Shown here piece by piece: positions 22,651 to 35,064 of a stretch of DNA of 64,000 bases. The stretch spans positions 69,643,900-69,707,899 of the forward strand of contig NC_134116.1 in assembly GCF_040939455.1 (NCBI RefSeq). Direction: 5' to 3'. The translations under genes and the position numbers were made by a program. Source of the stretch: Microcebus murinus. Lineage: Eukaryota; Chordata; Mammalia; Primates; Cheirogaleidae. Under the pieces are notes generated by a model, which worked only from the letters and a program-made list of their open reading frames with translations, did not search any database and was not told where the DNA came from. Position 1 is the first letter of the stretch. The number at the start of each line of letters is the position of its first letter.

Positions 22651-24050
22651 TAGAGAGAAATTTTTCATAGAAATGGTTCATTCACTAGTCTTTGTGAAGT
22701 TGTTTGGGAGCCCTAAATTATAAGGCAGTTGGTGGCATATGACATATGCTTGATTTCCCAAAATACTCATATGTACCTTATAAGTGATATTGGTTTCATC
22801 CTCATTTGTATTTCCCCCCATTCTGTGCTCCCGTCCATTATCTGCTACATGAGAAAGAAAAGTATGCTATTTAGGAAGCCATAGTCATTGTGTATCAGGA
22901 CTGATAGAAATGAACCTAGCAAATATATCTACTTGTTTTCTACAGGAGTGCAGTCAATAGAAATTCTGCTTGTGAACTGGAAGGAATTTAATACCTTGCA
23001 GATCACTCTAAAAATATTCTTCACCTTCAGAATCCATCTATTTTTGTAAACACACATTTTTGATGCTCTCCCTCATTTGAATCCTAGAAATGTATTTGCC
23101 ATCCCTTTCCAGAAAGATGCCGAGGTCAGGGAGTAATATGGTATACGTTAAAGATTAGGTTCTTGTCCTTAAACATTTAAAAATAAAATATTTGTACCAT
23201 TTCACTGGCAAGAATGCAGTAGCAAGGATAAGAATAGAGCTAACTTGTGTGTCTAATGTTGCCTTTACAGTTGCTTTGTTTCATAGTTTTATAAATTGGG
23301 CTTTCTGGTTTCCTTGGAAACCCAATTGTCGACATTGGTTGCTAAGGAGCAGCCTCTGCTGCACAAAGCCTAAGGAGCTGCGGATCTGCTACCAGCAGGT
23401 TCATTCTCAGCAGTGACAGGCGGTGGGAACTTTAGGACTCATTCAGGGGAGGCCTCCATCTTGATTTTCAGCCTGAAGGATTCCTATGGATTTTCCTGAC
23501 CTGCAGTCTCCTGACTGTCACCAAAGCTCCAGGGGCCCATGGGAGCTGAAAATCGTGTAGCATTTCAGAGCATCTGAGTTCTCATCTCTATTGCATCAAT
23601 CACTGGATATCAATGATTTATTCAACAACAGAGAATCTATTGTTGCATTTATAAGATTCCCTAAATAGCCTGAACTGCCTTCTTTCTTAAATTTAGCAGT
23701 GCGCGGCAATAACAGAGGGAAACTCACAGTTGTTCATCTTTGCAGTGGGGTAGCATAACACTGGTGTTGGATTGTGTCTGATCTACATTTTCTAGTAGTC
23801 CAGTTTGAAGAACTGGAGATGACAGTCCATGCAACTGGACCACAACCACGTGATCATCCAATTGACACACTAAGCAAAACACCGTTACCAACCGTTTCTG
23901 TGTTGACATACAACAGATCCTGTAGTTCTTACATTCCTAACTCGGGTTATACAGACTTTTGACTGTGATTTTATAAGCTAGTTTAGATGTGATAATTCAG
24001 GTGCAGATCTGTCTGTGGTCCTGGTCCACGTGCCTGTCTATTTCGTTGGC
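22651..24050. other. Unique DNA, no gene recognised
   Basis: About 1.4 kb. The chance frames 23192-23416 (+) and 23724-23909 (-) have no recognisable signature. The part at 23320-23560 is richer in G+C but lacks a convincing exon. Confidence 0.45.
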
Positions 24051-24100
24051 GCGTGTCGCACCAGGAAGTCAGTGACACGCTAACCTTTGAGGTCAAAGGT
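24051..24100. promoter_or_regulatory. Two adjacent inverted repeats, nuclear-receptor-like site
   Basis: GCGTGTC (24051-24057) is matched by GACACGC (24074-24080). Directly after it, ACCTTTGAGGTCAAAGGT (24083-24100) has perfect 8-base arms around GG. The second contains AGGTCAAAGGTA (24090-24101), close to a DR1 half-site pair as bound by HNF4/COUP-type receptors. A regulatory role is inference from motif content only. Confidence 0.35.
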
Positions 24101-24524
24101 AGCAAGGTCCTCCTTTTCAAAATAGCTGCTAAGGACAAGGACTAGCGCCATTTCCACAGCTCAGGTGTGAGGCAGCCAGCTGGCAGGCAGGAAGGTGGAG
24201 GTAGGTGCAGGTGGTGGTGGGAGGCAACCTCAACTGAGCACCAATCACCATCCTCCTTGCTTATTTTGGATGATAGCATTCTGTAAATTCATCGTATCAT
24301 ATGAATTTTCTATTGAATACCTTCAAATACAGGCCTTCACAGGTGGTTTATTTTTGTAAGCCCAGGTGGTTAAGTGAGACTTTTGCTCCTCGTTGGTCAG
24401 TTTAGTCACCTTTTTTGAATCTTGTGTCCGTTCTCTATAGAATTGGGTGAATAATAATACCTTGTATGGTCGCCGTAGGACTGAGATAACATATGTGAAA
24501 TGTGTAGTTTTAAGAGACCCTTAA
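24101..24524. other. Unique DNA, nothing recognised
   Basis: About 420 bases, with a G-rich purine patch near 24175-24230 and no repeat family. Confidence 0.5.
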
Positions 24525-24785
24525 AAAATAGTGTCTGTTTTCCAGAAAAGGCAAATCTAAAAGATAGATTAGTGGTTGCCCAGGCTGGAGGTAGGAGTGG
24601 AGAATGACGGCACACAGGCACGAGGGCTCTTTCTGGGGTAATGGCAGTGTTCTCAAACTGCATTGTGGTAATGGTTGCCACATTTTTAGCATGTATTTAC
24701 TAAAAATCATTTAATTGCATAATTAAAATAGGTGAGTTTTATGGCATGAAATTATACCCCAGTCAAGCTGTGTTAAAAAGCAGTA
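24525..24785 (+). mobile_element. Old L1 (L1M-type) 3' end
   Basis: 'cagaaaaggcaaatctaaaa', 'agattagtggttgcccaggc', 'gtggtaatggttgccacatt' and 'aattatacccca' follow the 3' UTR of old L1M elements in sense orientation, ending 'agctgtgttaaaaag'. It is 5'-truncated and non-coding. Confidence 0.82.
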
Positions 24786-25149
24786 ACTGTCAGTAGTAGT
24801 AGGGAATTAAACTTTGCTTCTCATAGGCTATTTTGGATGGACTGTTAATGTCTTAGGGGATGGTGGTATAAGCCAGGGTATCCTAGAATCCGTGTAATGA
24901 TTGGCATGAATTACAACAAGGTCTTGGTGTATATGTATATATTGTGACACAACAGAAAATAATTGTTCTTTGTGACAACCTTATACAATTTCCAGTTCTT
25001 TAGAAACCCTCACCTTTCATGTCTGTGAGGGAAACAAGATTGTTACTGTGTTTTTGTAACTGACTTAGGCTAATTCCCTTTGAGGAAGTTAGAGTTGCTG
25101 CAGAATGTTATCACTGTGATTCCTTTGAGACTCGTCTTCGTCTGGTCGG
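24786..25149. other. Unique DNA, nothing recognised
   Basis: About 360 bases with no recognised repeat or open frame. Confidence 0.5.
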
Positions 25150-25800
25150 GCTGTATCTACTCAGTTCAGCAGGTGTACTGAGCACCTAATAGGTGCCAGT
25201 GATTTTCTGTCTATTGGGTAGACCTATAAAAAAGTGAAGAGTTCGGTTTTAGGCTTGATAAATTTGGGATGTTTTGGTAGTTGTACAAGCGGAGACGCTG
25301 CATAGGCAGTTAGATACGAGTCAGGCATTTTGGAGAGAGGTCTGGCCTGAAGATATAAGTTAGGAAGACAGATAATATTTAAAGCCATAAAACTGGATGA
25401 GATCAAGCAAATAGGTGTCGTTAGAGAAGAGAAGGGTTCCAAGGACCAGCCCTATGTTGCTCCAAAATTTAGAGATTGAGAAAAAGAAAGGGTGTCTGCA
25501 TAGAGGGCTGAGGAGGAGTGAGTGGTTAGATAGGGGTAAAGTCCGCAGAATGGGATGCCCTGGAAACCAAGTGTATCCAGGACAGAGGGACACCTGGGCA
25601 TATGCTGCCAAGGGCTCAGATAAATGGTGGGCCTTGAAAATATATGATCTAATACAATAACATGGGGGTCACTGACAATCTGGACAGGAGAAGTTTTGGC
25701 AGAAAGTTGGGGCCAAACCCTGATGTAGGTGCAGGAGTGAGGTTTAGGGAAAAAAGGAGGGGAGAAGTTGAAAACAAGCATAGACAAGTCTTTTGAGAAG
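25150..25800 (-). mobile_element. L2 LINE, long diverged fragment
   Basis: Reverse-complement L2 is recognisable in order: 'actgagcacctaataggtgcc', 'cataggcagttagatacgag', 'agagaggtctggcctgaaga', 'atatttaaagccataaaac', 'gatgagatcaagc', 'aaggaccagccctatg' and 'ggtcactgacaatctggac'. The overlapping open frames (25224-25787, mostly antisense) arise from L2 sequence and are broken. The fragment seems internally deleted, as 3' UTR and upstream text lie close together. Confidence 0.8.
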
Positions 25801-26054
25801 AAATGGAGAGGGAGCTGGTGAAGGAGGTAGGATAATAAGCATGGTTTTAATCTGAGATTTGAAATCTATACATGTTGAGAATTTGGTCTAGATAGACAAT
25901 TTAGATTTTAATTTCTTTGCTATGCCTCTCTTGATCAACACATATTCAATGGTATTTTTTCAAGTTTTAATTTGCAAGCCATCCATTTCTACAACAAAAT
26001 TCAAGTTATGTTGTATATGGCTTAATTAATGTAAATTTCCCCCCACAACCAAAG

Positions 26055-26310
26055 GCAGTGCATTCTAGTGGTAATGTATGCAAAGTGTCATTCAGACTGG
26101 AGTGTGAGTCTCTCTTCTGCTCCTTATTAGCTGAAAGAATTTTTTAGTCTTTCTTAACCTTGGTTTCCTCGTCTGTAAAATTTGAGTGGTGACATTCTTG
26201 CCTTTTAGAGTTGTTATGAGACTTAAACGAAATAATGAAATTAAAGTGCTTAGTCTAACATTTAACACCCATATAAACTTTGTAGTAAAGATTAGCTGTT
26301 ATTGTAGCTA
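26055..26310 (+). mobile_element. MIR SINE, nearly full length
   Basis: Forward MIR: 'agtgcattctagtggtaatg', 'cttattagctgaaaga', 'cttaaccttggtttcctcgt', 'ctgtaaaatttgag', 'gagttgttatgagacttaaa' and 'aaagtgcttag'. Confidence 0.85.
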
Positions 26311-26334
26311 TGATTTTATATTTTGATGTGAAGT

Positions 26335-26545
26335 AACATAGTGTACTGAAAAGAACGTGGGATTTGGAATTAGCCATACTTGGGTTTCTATCCCATTTCA
26401 TCTCCCACTATCTGTATGTGCTACTTAATATTGGTGAATTTGTTTCCTCATATCTAAAATGGGGAATTTACACAAAGAAGGTTAAATGAGGTATTTATGA
26501 AATCACATTGTAAAAGGTGTCAAACAAATATTAATTTCATTTATT
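26335..26545 (+). mobile_element. Second MIR SINE in tandem
   Basis: A second forward MIR starts 25 bases after the first: 'catagtgtactgaaaagaac', 'ttgtttcctcatatctaaaa', 'tggggaatttac', 'gaaggttaaatgaggtattt'. The two copies differ enough to be separate insertions. Confidence 0.8.
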
Positions 26546-28038
26546 TAAAATGAGGTTTTTTTTATATAGATTACATCTCTTCCATTAGGTTTATGTACTA
26601 AAAAAAGAAGAAATCTTAATATACTTTTCCAGTTTTAAGTGTTTAATTTCATGGGAAGTTTGGGTTCCAGATAGAATTAAGCATTCCAGTGGCAATATAA
26701 GAAGATATGTTAACATTATTTTTGGTAAAAAAAATTTTGAAGTGTTAAAATGCTATAAGTAGAAGAGAAATGTGCACCCTATTACACACATATGCAATTA
26801 GTTTAAAAACTTTTTCTTTCCCCATAAAGACTGCCTCATTTTGCTCCAAGTAATCCAGCATATTTGGGACCAAGCAGGTGTTTTTTATTTTTCTGCCAGA
26901 ACATCATGTCTCTTAGGTCTCTTTATAAACATGGGAAAAAGTGATACACAACAGCTGCTAAAAAGCAAAGGTGAAGGAGAATGAGGTCAGCCAATCATTT
27001 AAGAAATCTTCCAAGTAAGAATAACCTAACGGGAAATAAATGAAGCTAGTGTGTTCTGGTTTGATAAAAATCTAACCTGACCTCTTACAAATTCTCTGTC
27101 CCAAAACTGAGGTGACTTGGGTCACCTTCGAGCCCTCTCGGTCACCCTTTAAGGATGTAGAACAGATAGTTCTAGTCCCGTGGCTGCCAGTTTAGGGTAC
27201 TCAGGCCTTTCCAAAATATTTCCACAGCCTTTCTCGCCCGTAACTCTCAAAACCACCCTGTGAGATAAGTTTTTGAAACTAGTGTTATGCCCTTCTCAAA
27301 AAGAAACAAGCAGGTTTCCTTGGAAAATTATGTTGTTGCGTGTGGATCAGACCAAGGGACTGGCAGCCACTTTAGTAAGTCGTTGGACTGGAGATTTCTG
27401 TTTTTCACCTTTTTAGGCATGGTGCCACCCATGTGGATGGTCTTGTTCTGAGATTCCTTGGACACTTTTAACTGAGGGTTTTATTTTTTTTAATAACACA
27501 AACCTCTCGGGTCAAAATTCACTTCTAAACCTCACTCTCTTTTCACCAGACATAAAGCTGGCCCTCAAAGAATCTTTGTTGGCAACCGGATGACTGCCGG
27601 TTGCAGTAAAGGAAGGCATTCAGCTGGACGGAGTACGATAACTTAATTCGTTTCTACTGAGGATGGAGACTGTTGCTCTGCAGCTATGTGAGAAGAGTAG
27701 CACTAAATTCTGGCATTTAAAATTTCTAGATTATACGCATTGCAGGTCGCTGTAGAGCACACCCTGACGAAGTACACATTATCACTGCTCTGAGAGTGAT
27801 AGGGAGGGGACATCCAGACAAGACAGAGTCAGAGGGTAATTCCAAGGCAACATAAAGATCAGGCTTGATGCTGTGACACAGCTTGAGTGGAGGCAAGGAC
27901 CAAGGTGGGAAGAAGTGGGGGGTTCAGGGACAGGTGGATGGACGTGTCTTTTGGAGAGCAGTTGAATTTGATGAATGGAGAGGATGGGAAGGGAAGGGAA
28001 GGTACCACCAGTGAGGAGGACGTTAAGCAGAAGTTATT
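26546..28038. other. Unique DNA with a MIR scrap
   Basis: About 1.5 kb. At 27238-27305 'aactctcaaaaccaccctgt...gagataag' resembles antisense MIR. The purine-rich frame at 27887-28105 runs into the next Alu tail and is a chance frame. Confidence 0.45.
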
Positions 28039-28050
28039 TCCCATCACTTT

Positions 28051-28385
28051 TTTGTTTGTTTGTTTTATGTATTCTTTTTTTTTTTTTTTTTTTTTTTTTT
28101 ACTGAGAGAGGGTCTCCTCTGTTGCCCAGGCTGGAGTGCAGTGGTGTGATCATAGCTCACTGCAGCCTCAAATTCCTGGGCTCAAAGTGATCCTTCTGCC
28201 TCAGCCTCCCGAGTAGCTGGGGCTATAGGTGCATGCCCCTGTGCCCAGCTAATTTTTTTTCATTTTTTGTAGACAGGATCTTGCTATGTTGCTCAGGCTG
28301 GTCTTGAACTACTGACCCTAAGCAATCCTCTTGCCTTGGACTCCCAAAGTGCTAGGATTACAGGCATGAGCCACTGTGCCCAGCC
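28051..28385 (-). mobile_element. AluJ-like SINE
   Basis: A complete dimeric Alu in reverse orientation without the lemur-type linker ('catttttgtagacaggatct' instead). The tail is an interrupted T tract with 'tttgtttgtttgtttt'. A 12-bp TSD with one mismatch (TCCCAYCACTTT) lies at 28039-28050 and 28386-28397. Divergence suggests an early primate insertion. Confidence 0.93.
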
Positions 28386-28397
28386 TCCCACCACTTT

Positions 28398-30342
28398 CAT
28401 AGTGACTAAATGTTGCCTTTTGAGCCACATTTCTTATCTTTATCTCTGTGGCATGTTGGCATAGTTATTTAGCTTAATTTAAACTTAATTTACCATCACT
28501 TGGATTCAGGAAGAGGACTGTGTTTTAAAATAATCAAGATCCCTTGAAACTTTCCTCCAGTTTAACAGAGTTCAAAATCATGTTTGCCAAGTGTTATTTT
28601 CTGGACTCTACTTTCCCAGCCAAGCTTTGGGCTTTGTTCCTTTCTCCATCAGTGCTCAACTCCTATAGAACTTCAGTTTCGTCTTCTTACGGTTGGAAAT
28701 TGGTGCTAAGTGTTTCATGGGATTATTAGAAGATTAAATTGCTATAATGTAATGTGAAAACATGTATACTGAAAGACGCTTTAGACTATGATAAAGTTAT
28801 ATCACATTATTGAATGTAAGAGTATAACTAATCTGGCTGCTGTATTTGGAAAGAGTAACATATATTTTTTTCTATGTTGGTCTTGGCTTCCCCTCACAGT
28901 ATCCTGGAGTTTTCAGTTCATCTAAACTAGTTTAGTGTGTTTTGAAAGACTGCAGTACCCATCACTCATGCTCTTGGAAAGAGCATTTGAAATGTCCTGT
29001 ATTGAAACTAGTGAAATGAATTGTGGATATTTTCCCCTTGCATTTCTTAAAAATACCCCGAAGTTTATTCTGGAGAGCACATTTAATTTGAAATATTGTG
29101 TCTTAGGTCATGAGGAGTTTTTTTTTTAAAAAACTGTCTCTGTTGATCAAGTTAACTAGTTATGAAATATAGATTTTTTTATAAAAGAATTATGAATATT
29201 TGTATAAAAGATTGTGCTCTGCCAAGATTCAGATAAAGAAGAAGCTTAAGAGTAGAATTTAAAAAAAACCTAAGGATTTAATTTTTGGCCTATAAAAGCA
29301 ACATTATATGAGTTTTACATAGAAGTTATCCAAAGCTGAGTTTAAGATTTATTTAGAGAGGCTGTATTCACTGAATACCAAGCAGTTCTTTTTATTGTGG
29401 TTTTGTGTAAAGAGTTTAGAAATGATTTACATGGCCTCTTATTTATAACTTGAGCCCAAGACAGTGTAGTCAGCCAAAACTATGTATAGTGTCAAACGCA
29501 TTTTAACTAGACACAGAGAAATTTATCTTTGTTGCCCAGCATGAAGTCAGCCAGGTCATTTACTGCCAGAATAATGGGAACAGTGTGCTTTTACAGGCTT
29601 AGCAAATTTGGCACTGTTTTTCCATAACCATAAATTTTCAAGAATCACCATAATAAAATGCTGGAATTAAAAGATGATATTGTAGATTTTTAAAATATTC
29701 ATCAGTTTGGTCATATTTCATGATTATGTTCTTCTCAATACTTAATTTTTTCCCTTTCTACACTTTAAAAATGTAACCACGTTTATATACGTAGATAATT
29801 CTTTTTGTTCCCTAATATCTAGACTGGTTAACTTTTTGTTTTTCACCTAAAGCAGATGTCTAGCACTGCTATAAACCATGCAGCTGAAGACAAAACAGAT
29901 TTGTTTCCTCTGAGGGGCAGGAGACTCCTTTCGTTTGGTGGAGTGATTTTGGAGGGAGTAGCAGGGAACATTCCATGTTGTGTCATCTCCTAGGACATCA
30001 GGGAGAACCTTGGAGAAGCAGATTGGAAACCTGGTGGAAAGACAGAGCTGTGGTATTTCGGTGGTCCTATGACTACCCCAGGGAGGTAGAGCTGTGGTAT
30101 GGTAGCAGGACCCACACTCCTCAAGACTGTTGAATGCCTTAGTTTCTGAATTATGATGCAAAAGAAAAGAAAAGAAGCTTGTCATTAGCACAGGATCTTT
30201 CCAGACCTTCCTCTCTGTGATAGAAGAGGATGCATGTGCGTGATTTATTTGGGGCCATGCTTATTAGTTCATTACAGAACCTCTAAGTGAATGAAAACTA
30301 TTGAGAAGAGAGTACTAGTGGTTATTGCAAAGGCTAGTACAA
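28398..30342. other. AT-rich unique DNA, no gene recognised
   Basis: Nearly 2 kb without a recognised repeat. Short chance frames at 28544-28729, 28935-29129 and 29847-30191 lack signatures. Confidence 0.5.
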
Positions 30343-30558
30343 TTTCCTTCCTTCCTTCCTTCCTTCCTTCCTTCCTTCCTTCCTTCCTTCCTTCCTTCCT
30401 TCCTTCCTTCCTTCCCTTCCTTCCCTTCCTTCCCTTCCTTCCCTTCCTTCCCTTCCTTCCCTTCCTCTCTTCCTTCCCTTCCTCCCTTCCTTCCCTTCCT
30501 TCTCTTCCTTCCCTTCCTTCCTTTCCTTCTTTCTTTTCTTTTCTTCTTTCTCTCTCTC
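30343..30558. repeat. Pure pyrimidine (TTCC)n/(CCCTT)n tract
   Basis: About 216 bases of only C and T: roughly 19 TTCC units, then TTCCC/TTCCTTCCC units, then degenerate CT. It abuts the poly(T) of the next Alu, so it is best seen as a microsatellite grown from the Alu A-rich tail (AAGG/AAGGG on the Alu strand). Five overlapping open frames here on both strands encode only F/L/P/S or K/E/G/R strings and are artefacts. Confidence 0.95.
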
Positions 30559-30858
30559 TCTTTTTTTTTTTTTTTTTTTTTTTTTTTGAGACAGGATCTT
30601 GCTCTGTTGCCCAGGCTGGAGTGTAGTGGTACAATCATAGCTCACTGTAACCTTGAACTCCTGAGCTCATGAGATCCTCCTGCCTCCTCCCAAGTACTTA
30701 GGCATGCACCACCATACCTAGATAATTGTTTAATTTTTTTGTAGAGACGGAGTCTTGCTGCGTTGCCCAGACTTGTCTCAAACTCCTGAGCTTAGTAATC
30801 CTCCTACCTCAGCCTCCCAGAGTGCTGGGATAACAGACATGAGCCACTGCACCCAACC
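30559..30858 (-). mobile_element. AluJ-like SINE
   Basis: A reverse-orientation Alu with poly(T) at the left and 'gagccactgcacccaacc' at the right. It is diverged and has small deletions in the middle (around 30685-30705). It lacks the lemur-type linker. No TSD could be defined past the pyrimidine tract. Confidence 0.92.
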
Positions 30859-31721
30859 TAAATATCTTGTTTCTTACTGTGCCAAGATCTATTAGGGAAA
30901 GTGGTGTCAGACTTGTTTTCAAGCCCAGGAAAGTAGTGTTATTGCCAATGACTGACTAGGTAGCTATACGCCATGAATTGTAATGTTGCAGGTCCATTCT
31001 CTTCCTGATAGCACTCACGGGAAGAACTCTAACCTAGCCCTTCCTTGCTGCCTTTATGTGGGAAATGACTTGAACTTTCTAACCATCAGGTGCTATTACA
31101 GGAATGTTAAGTGCTCAAATACTTCATGAGGTTGTTTGAGGTGTAGGTGATACCATGTATATTGCAGCTCTTAGCAAATTACAAAATGCTATTTAAATTG
31201 AAGATGATGAGGTTGTTATTGTTATTCTGATATCTGGGACTTGTATTTTTTAATTGTGTTTTTTTCTAGATAAATATAGCATTTTGATACAAAGAGGGGG
31301 AAAAAAAACAGCCGTAATTGTATACCTTAGAGTTTTACCATTGCTGTTAGCATTTTGATGTATTTGCATATAAATGGTTTAGAATGTGCATTACTATCCA
31401 ACTGTATATTTAATTTGGTATCTTCTATTCTTTTGCTGCAACATAATAGCTTAAGTATTTTCCATTTCACAATATAATTTCAATGATTATTTAATTGTTG
31501 GCTGTTTAGAGTTCTGCAAAATTTTAAAACAATGTTTCAAATTAGCCAGATGAGTTTTTTCTTTGCCTAATTGTCTTAAGTTTTACAGACAGGTTCTTAG
31601 ACGCTGAGGGGCTTTGGGTCTCCCTATCAGCCTTAGTCTGAAGAGTTATCTTCCCAAGCCATCCTTCCTTTCTGGTTATGTAGGAAGAATGACCCAAATT
31701 CCAAGTCGTTGGAATACTAGG
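30859..31721. other. Unique DNA, nothing recognised
   Basis: About 860 bases. 31330-31500 is A+T rich and may be a worn LINE-like remnant, but I cannot assign it. Confidence 0.45.
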
Positions 31722-31915
31722 TAACATTTACTGAGTCCTTATTCTGTGGCTGGCACATGTTTAACAACATATCTCATTTACTGCTCACAACAACCCTGTA
31801 AGATCAGTGCTGTCATTATTCCCATTTTATAGATAGGTATACTGAGGCATACAAGGGTTAAGGAATTTAATTGATATCACATAGTAAGTGGTAAAGGTGA
31901 GATTTAAACTCAGAT
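31722..31915 (-). mobile_element. MIR SINE
   Basis: 'acatttactgagtccttatt', 'ctgtggctggcacatg', 'acaacaaccctgtaagatca', 'ttcccattttatagatag', 'actgaggc' and 'gatatcacatagtaagtgg' are antisense MIR throughout. It is one of the best preserved MIRs in the window. Confidence 0.88.
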
Positions 31916-32598
31916 AATTTCTCTGGGAAATTCTAGGCATTCAATGGCACATATAGCTGAGAAACATTCATTTGCCTGCCACATCTGTATATTTTCCTCA
32001 ACCATTATTACATATCTGCAGTCTGTTTAAAGTCAAGAATTCCAGAGAAAGCATTTTTTTTTTTAAACAGAAGAGTGGTGGTTTGGAGAATATTTCCACC
32101 ATTATTTAGGAATCTATGTGAATCCTTAATACCATTGCCTTTCATTATTTAACCACTTTTGAGACAGGGTGATGAAGTCAAACTAATGGCATTGCAACCA
32201 GTTTGTACTTGAGGATAAAATCTTGACGACAGGAGATAGGTACCGCTATTATGGAATAAACTTGAAAATTTTATACATAATTTTCATGTTTCATTACTTT
32301 CACTTTATTTGTACAATAGACCCTATTATTCCTTGTAAAGAATATAGATGAAGTTACCCATTTCCTTCTTTTTTCCCTACCTTCTTAAAGACTAAAGTTA
32401 AATAGACCTTTGTCTTATCTGCAGCTAAGTGGCATTTGTGGTGAGCAAGAGCACATTTATGATTAACAATTCACCATATGTATTTCTTTCTGGCCACTTG
32501 CTCTATTACAGTATATTCAGTGACGCTTACAGTTTTGTGATTTTGCAGATTAGTGAATGCTTCATTTTACCTTATTTGTTAAATCCAGTGAATGCCTC
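31916..32598. other. Unique DNA, nothing recognised
   Basis: About 680 A+T-rich bases with no recognised repeat. The chance frame 32429-32632 runs into the Alu tail. Confidence 0.5.
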
Positions 32599-32612
32599 TA
32601 ATCAGAGTCTTT

Positions 32613-33179
<567 letters not shown>

Positions 33180-33262
33180 AATTTATTCGTGCAATAAATA
33201 TTTATTGCCTGCATTCAATGTGCTAGAGGGAGTACTAGGAACTGAGTATATGCTAGTGAATG
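33180..33262 (-). mobile_element. L2 LINE 3'-end fragment
   Basis: 'gcaataaatatttattgcct', 'caatgtgctagagggagta', 'ctaggaactgagtatatgc' and 'tagtgaatga' follow the reverse complement of the L2 3' end. Confidence 0.65.
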
Positions 33263-34439
33263 AACTGTTACTCGAAAGGTTTTTAAGAAGGTTGAATTCC
33301 TAACTAGCTGCTCTGAAAAATACACAAGATAGTATTGGCCAATAAGAGGACAGTTCTGTTTAGGTTGTTTCACATTTTCTTTAAAAGGGGTGCCAACAGC
33401 CTTTCCTCTTAAGGTGAAAAGAAACAAATTCCCCTTTTCTGACCAGCTTCCTAATTCTCATCCAGCAAGGGGAGTGGGTGTTCTGGCAAGTGTAGTCACT
33501 TCTAAAATATTGGGCACACCTGTACTCTTCTTAGTCCTGCCTCTTTGGCCCTCTCCCAAGTGATGATGCCATACTCTCTCCAAACATGGGAGTCTCAAGG
33601 CCTTGAAGTTACTGAGAAGCAGAGTAACATTTTTTCTCATATGTTTTCGAAATGATCAGAGTCTAACTGAAGCCGTGATCTAGCGACCTGACTTCCTCGT
33701 GAGGCATAGAAGTTGTTTAGAGGGAAGAAGGTTCCAGAGCCCCTCTGGTTGTGCAGTTCTTTCTCTTCTACTCTGTGTGATGTCCCTGGGACTCTGGGAG
33801 GAGGGCAGTGGGCCTCCAGCTTGAGAAATGGCCATCTAGAATTTTCCAAGGTATTTAAGAGTCAAATTCAAAGGCACTTTATAGTATCCTGGTGATATTG
33901 GAGGAGCTTTCTACCAAAACGTAATAATTTTCATCACAGCTTAGATGATGAAAATCACGATCAGTATCAAACTCATTTAGTTTCCACACACATGTTGTAC
34001 TGTATTGGCTCCAGGCAAGTCAGTTAGACAGAGATGGGTCCCGTTCTCATGAGGCCTCTGGTAGCATGTTACAGACAAGCAACCACAGGACATCAGGTGC
34101 AGACACCAGCCAACAAGTGCACAAAGACCTTGTGTCACTTGTGGTCATCTCAGGAAATATTCTTATTAAGTTTGCAGATGACGGTTGGGTCAGGATTGTT
34201 GACCTTTTGACATTAGGTGACATTGCAGTGAACAGAACATATTGTCAAATTGGAATATCAAATTGGAATGATGGCTTGCATATTCAACTTTTACTTAAGG
34301 TAGATCAAGTCTTGCGTGGAACAAGTTTCCACAGTGACTACTATCTGTGGTCAGTTCTCTTCTCTGTTGCTTTATAACCTGCACCATCAGAATTTGCATT
34401 TACCTTTAGTCACTGCAAAATCGTCATCCTCATGGCTAT
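33263..34439. other. Unique DNA, possible L2 scrap
   Basis: About 1.2 kb. 34010-34090 ('tctcatgaggcctctggtag...cagacaagc') may be antisense L2. The frame 34066-34377 (103 codons) has no recognisable family and is treated as chance. Confidence 0.4.
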
Positions 34440-34640
34440 TATTGGGGTGTCTTTATGTGTCAGGCAGGCACTTTATATAATTATTTCTAAATCTCACAAA
34501 AGCTCTGCTGCAAGGTGCTATTATCCCCATTTCAAAGATCAGCCAGCAGGTTTGACATTTAAAGGGGACTGTTGAATGACAGGTGAGAGAGTTTCAAACT
34601 GGAAACTGTCTAGGCCCAGTACCCATGCTCTTCTCCTGGT
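34440..34640 (-). mobile_element. MIR SINE
   Basis: 'ttatgtgtcaggcaggcact', 'aaatctcacaaaagctctgc', 'aaggtgctattatccccatt' and 'tcaaagatc' are antisense MIR. The right half is diverged. Confidence 0.78.
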
Positions 34641-34754
34641 AGCATGGGTGGGGCCTCCTCATGCTTTGCTGGATTGCCTGCACTTGCTTTGTGTTTGGTT
34701 GTGAACCTTCATTGCTCCTCTGGGTGGTTTAGAGTTGATCCACTTATATAATGA

Positions 34755-34850
34755 TTTGACAGTGATTTATTGGGTTCTTGCATGGGCAATAGAGCATCAA
34801 CCAAAACAGGAAGTCCCGCCTCCATCATGTGCATTCCAGTGGATACCAGG
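34755..34850 (-). mobile_element. L2 LINE fragment
   Basis: 'gatttattgggttcttgcat', 'gggcaatagagcatcaacca', 'aaacaggaagtcccgcctcc' and 'gtgcattccagtgg' follow antisense L2 near its 3' end. Confidence 0.55.
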
Positions 34851-35020
34851 CAACACCCATTTGGCCAGGGGGAGGCTTGAGTGGAGGGAGGTGATTTAGG
34901 GTTGTCTGAACCTTTCTATGTAGAACATTGATGAGTGAACTTCCAAAGCAATTCTGTCATCCCTGGGCTTCTCAGAGTTCAGTATAGTGTTTCTTAAACA
35001 TCAAAGCCACTCTGTAAATT

Positions 35021-35064
35021 AATGTGGGTGTTCCTATTTATAATAAAATGCAAACACCCACATT
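35021..35064. repeat. Perfect 12-bp hairpin
   Basis: AATGTGGGTGTT (35021-35032) pairs perfectly with AACACCCACATT (35053-35064) around a 20-base A+T-rich loop. It lies in unique DNA with no transposon termini I recognise. Confidence 0.85.

Noticed and set aside
22870..24300. tRNA, snRNA or other small RNA genes in unique segments
   Set aside because: No box A/B pair with cloverleaf, U6/Y-RNA or 5S-like text was seen here or elsewhere outside SINEs.
30272..30672. Five overlapping open frames of 100-120 codons on both strands
   Set aside because: They read through the pyrimidine tract and Alu tail, giving only F/L/P/S or K/E/G/R strings.
34066..34377. 103-codon open frame
   Set aside because: No recognisable family or splice context; its start may overlap an L2 scrap.
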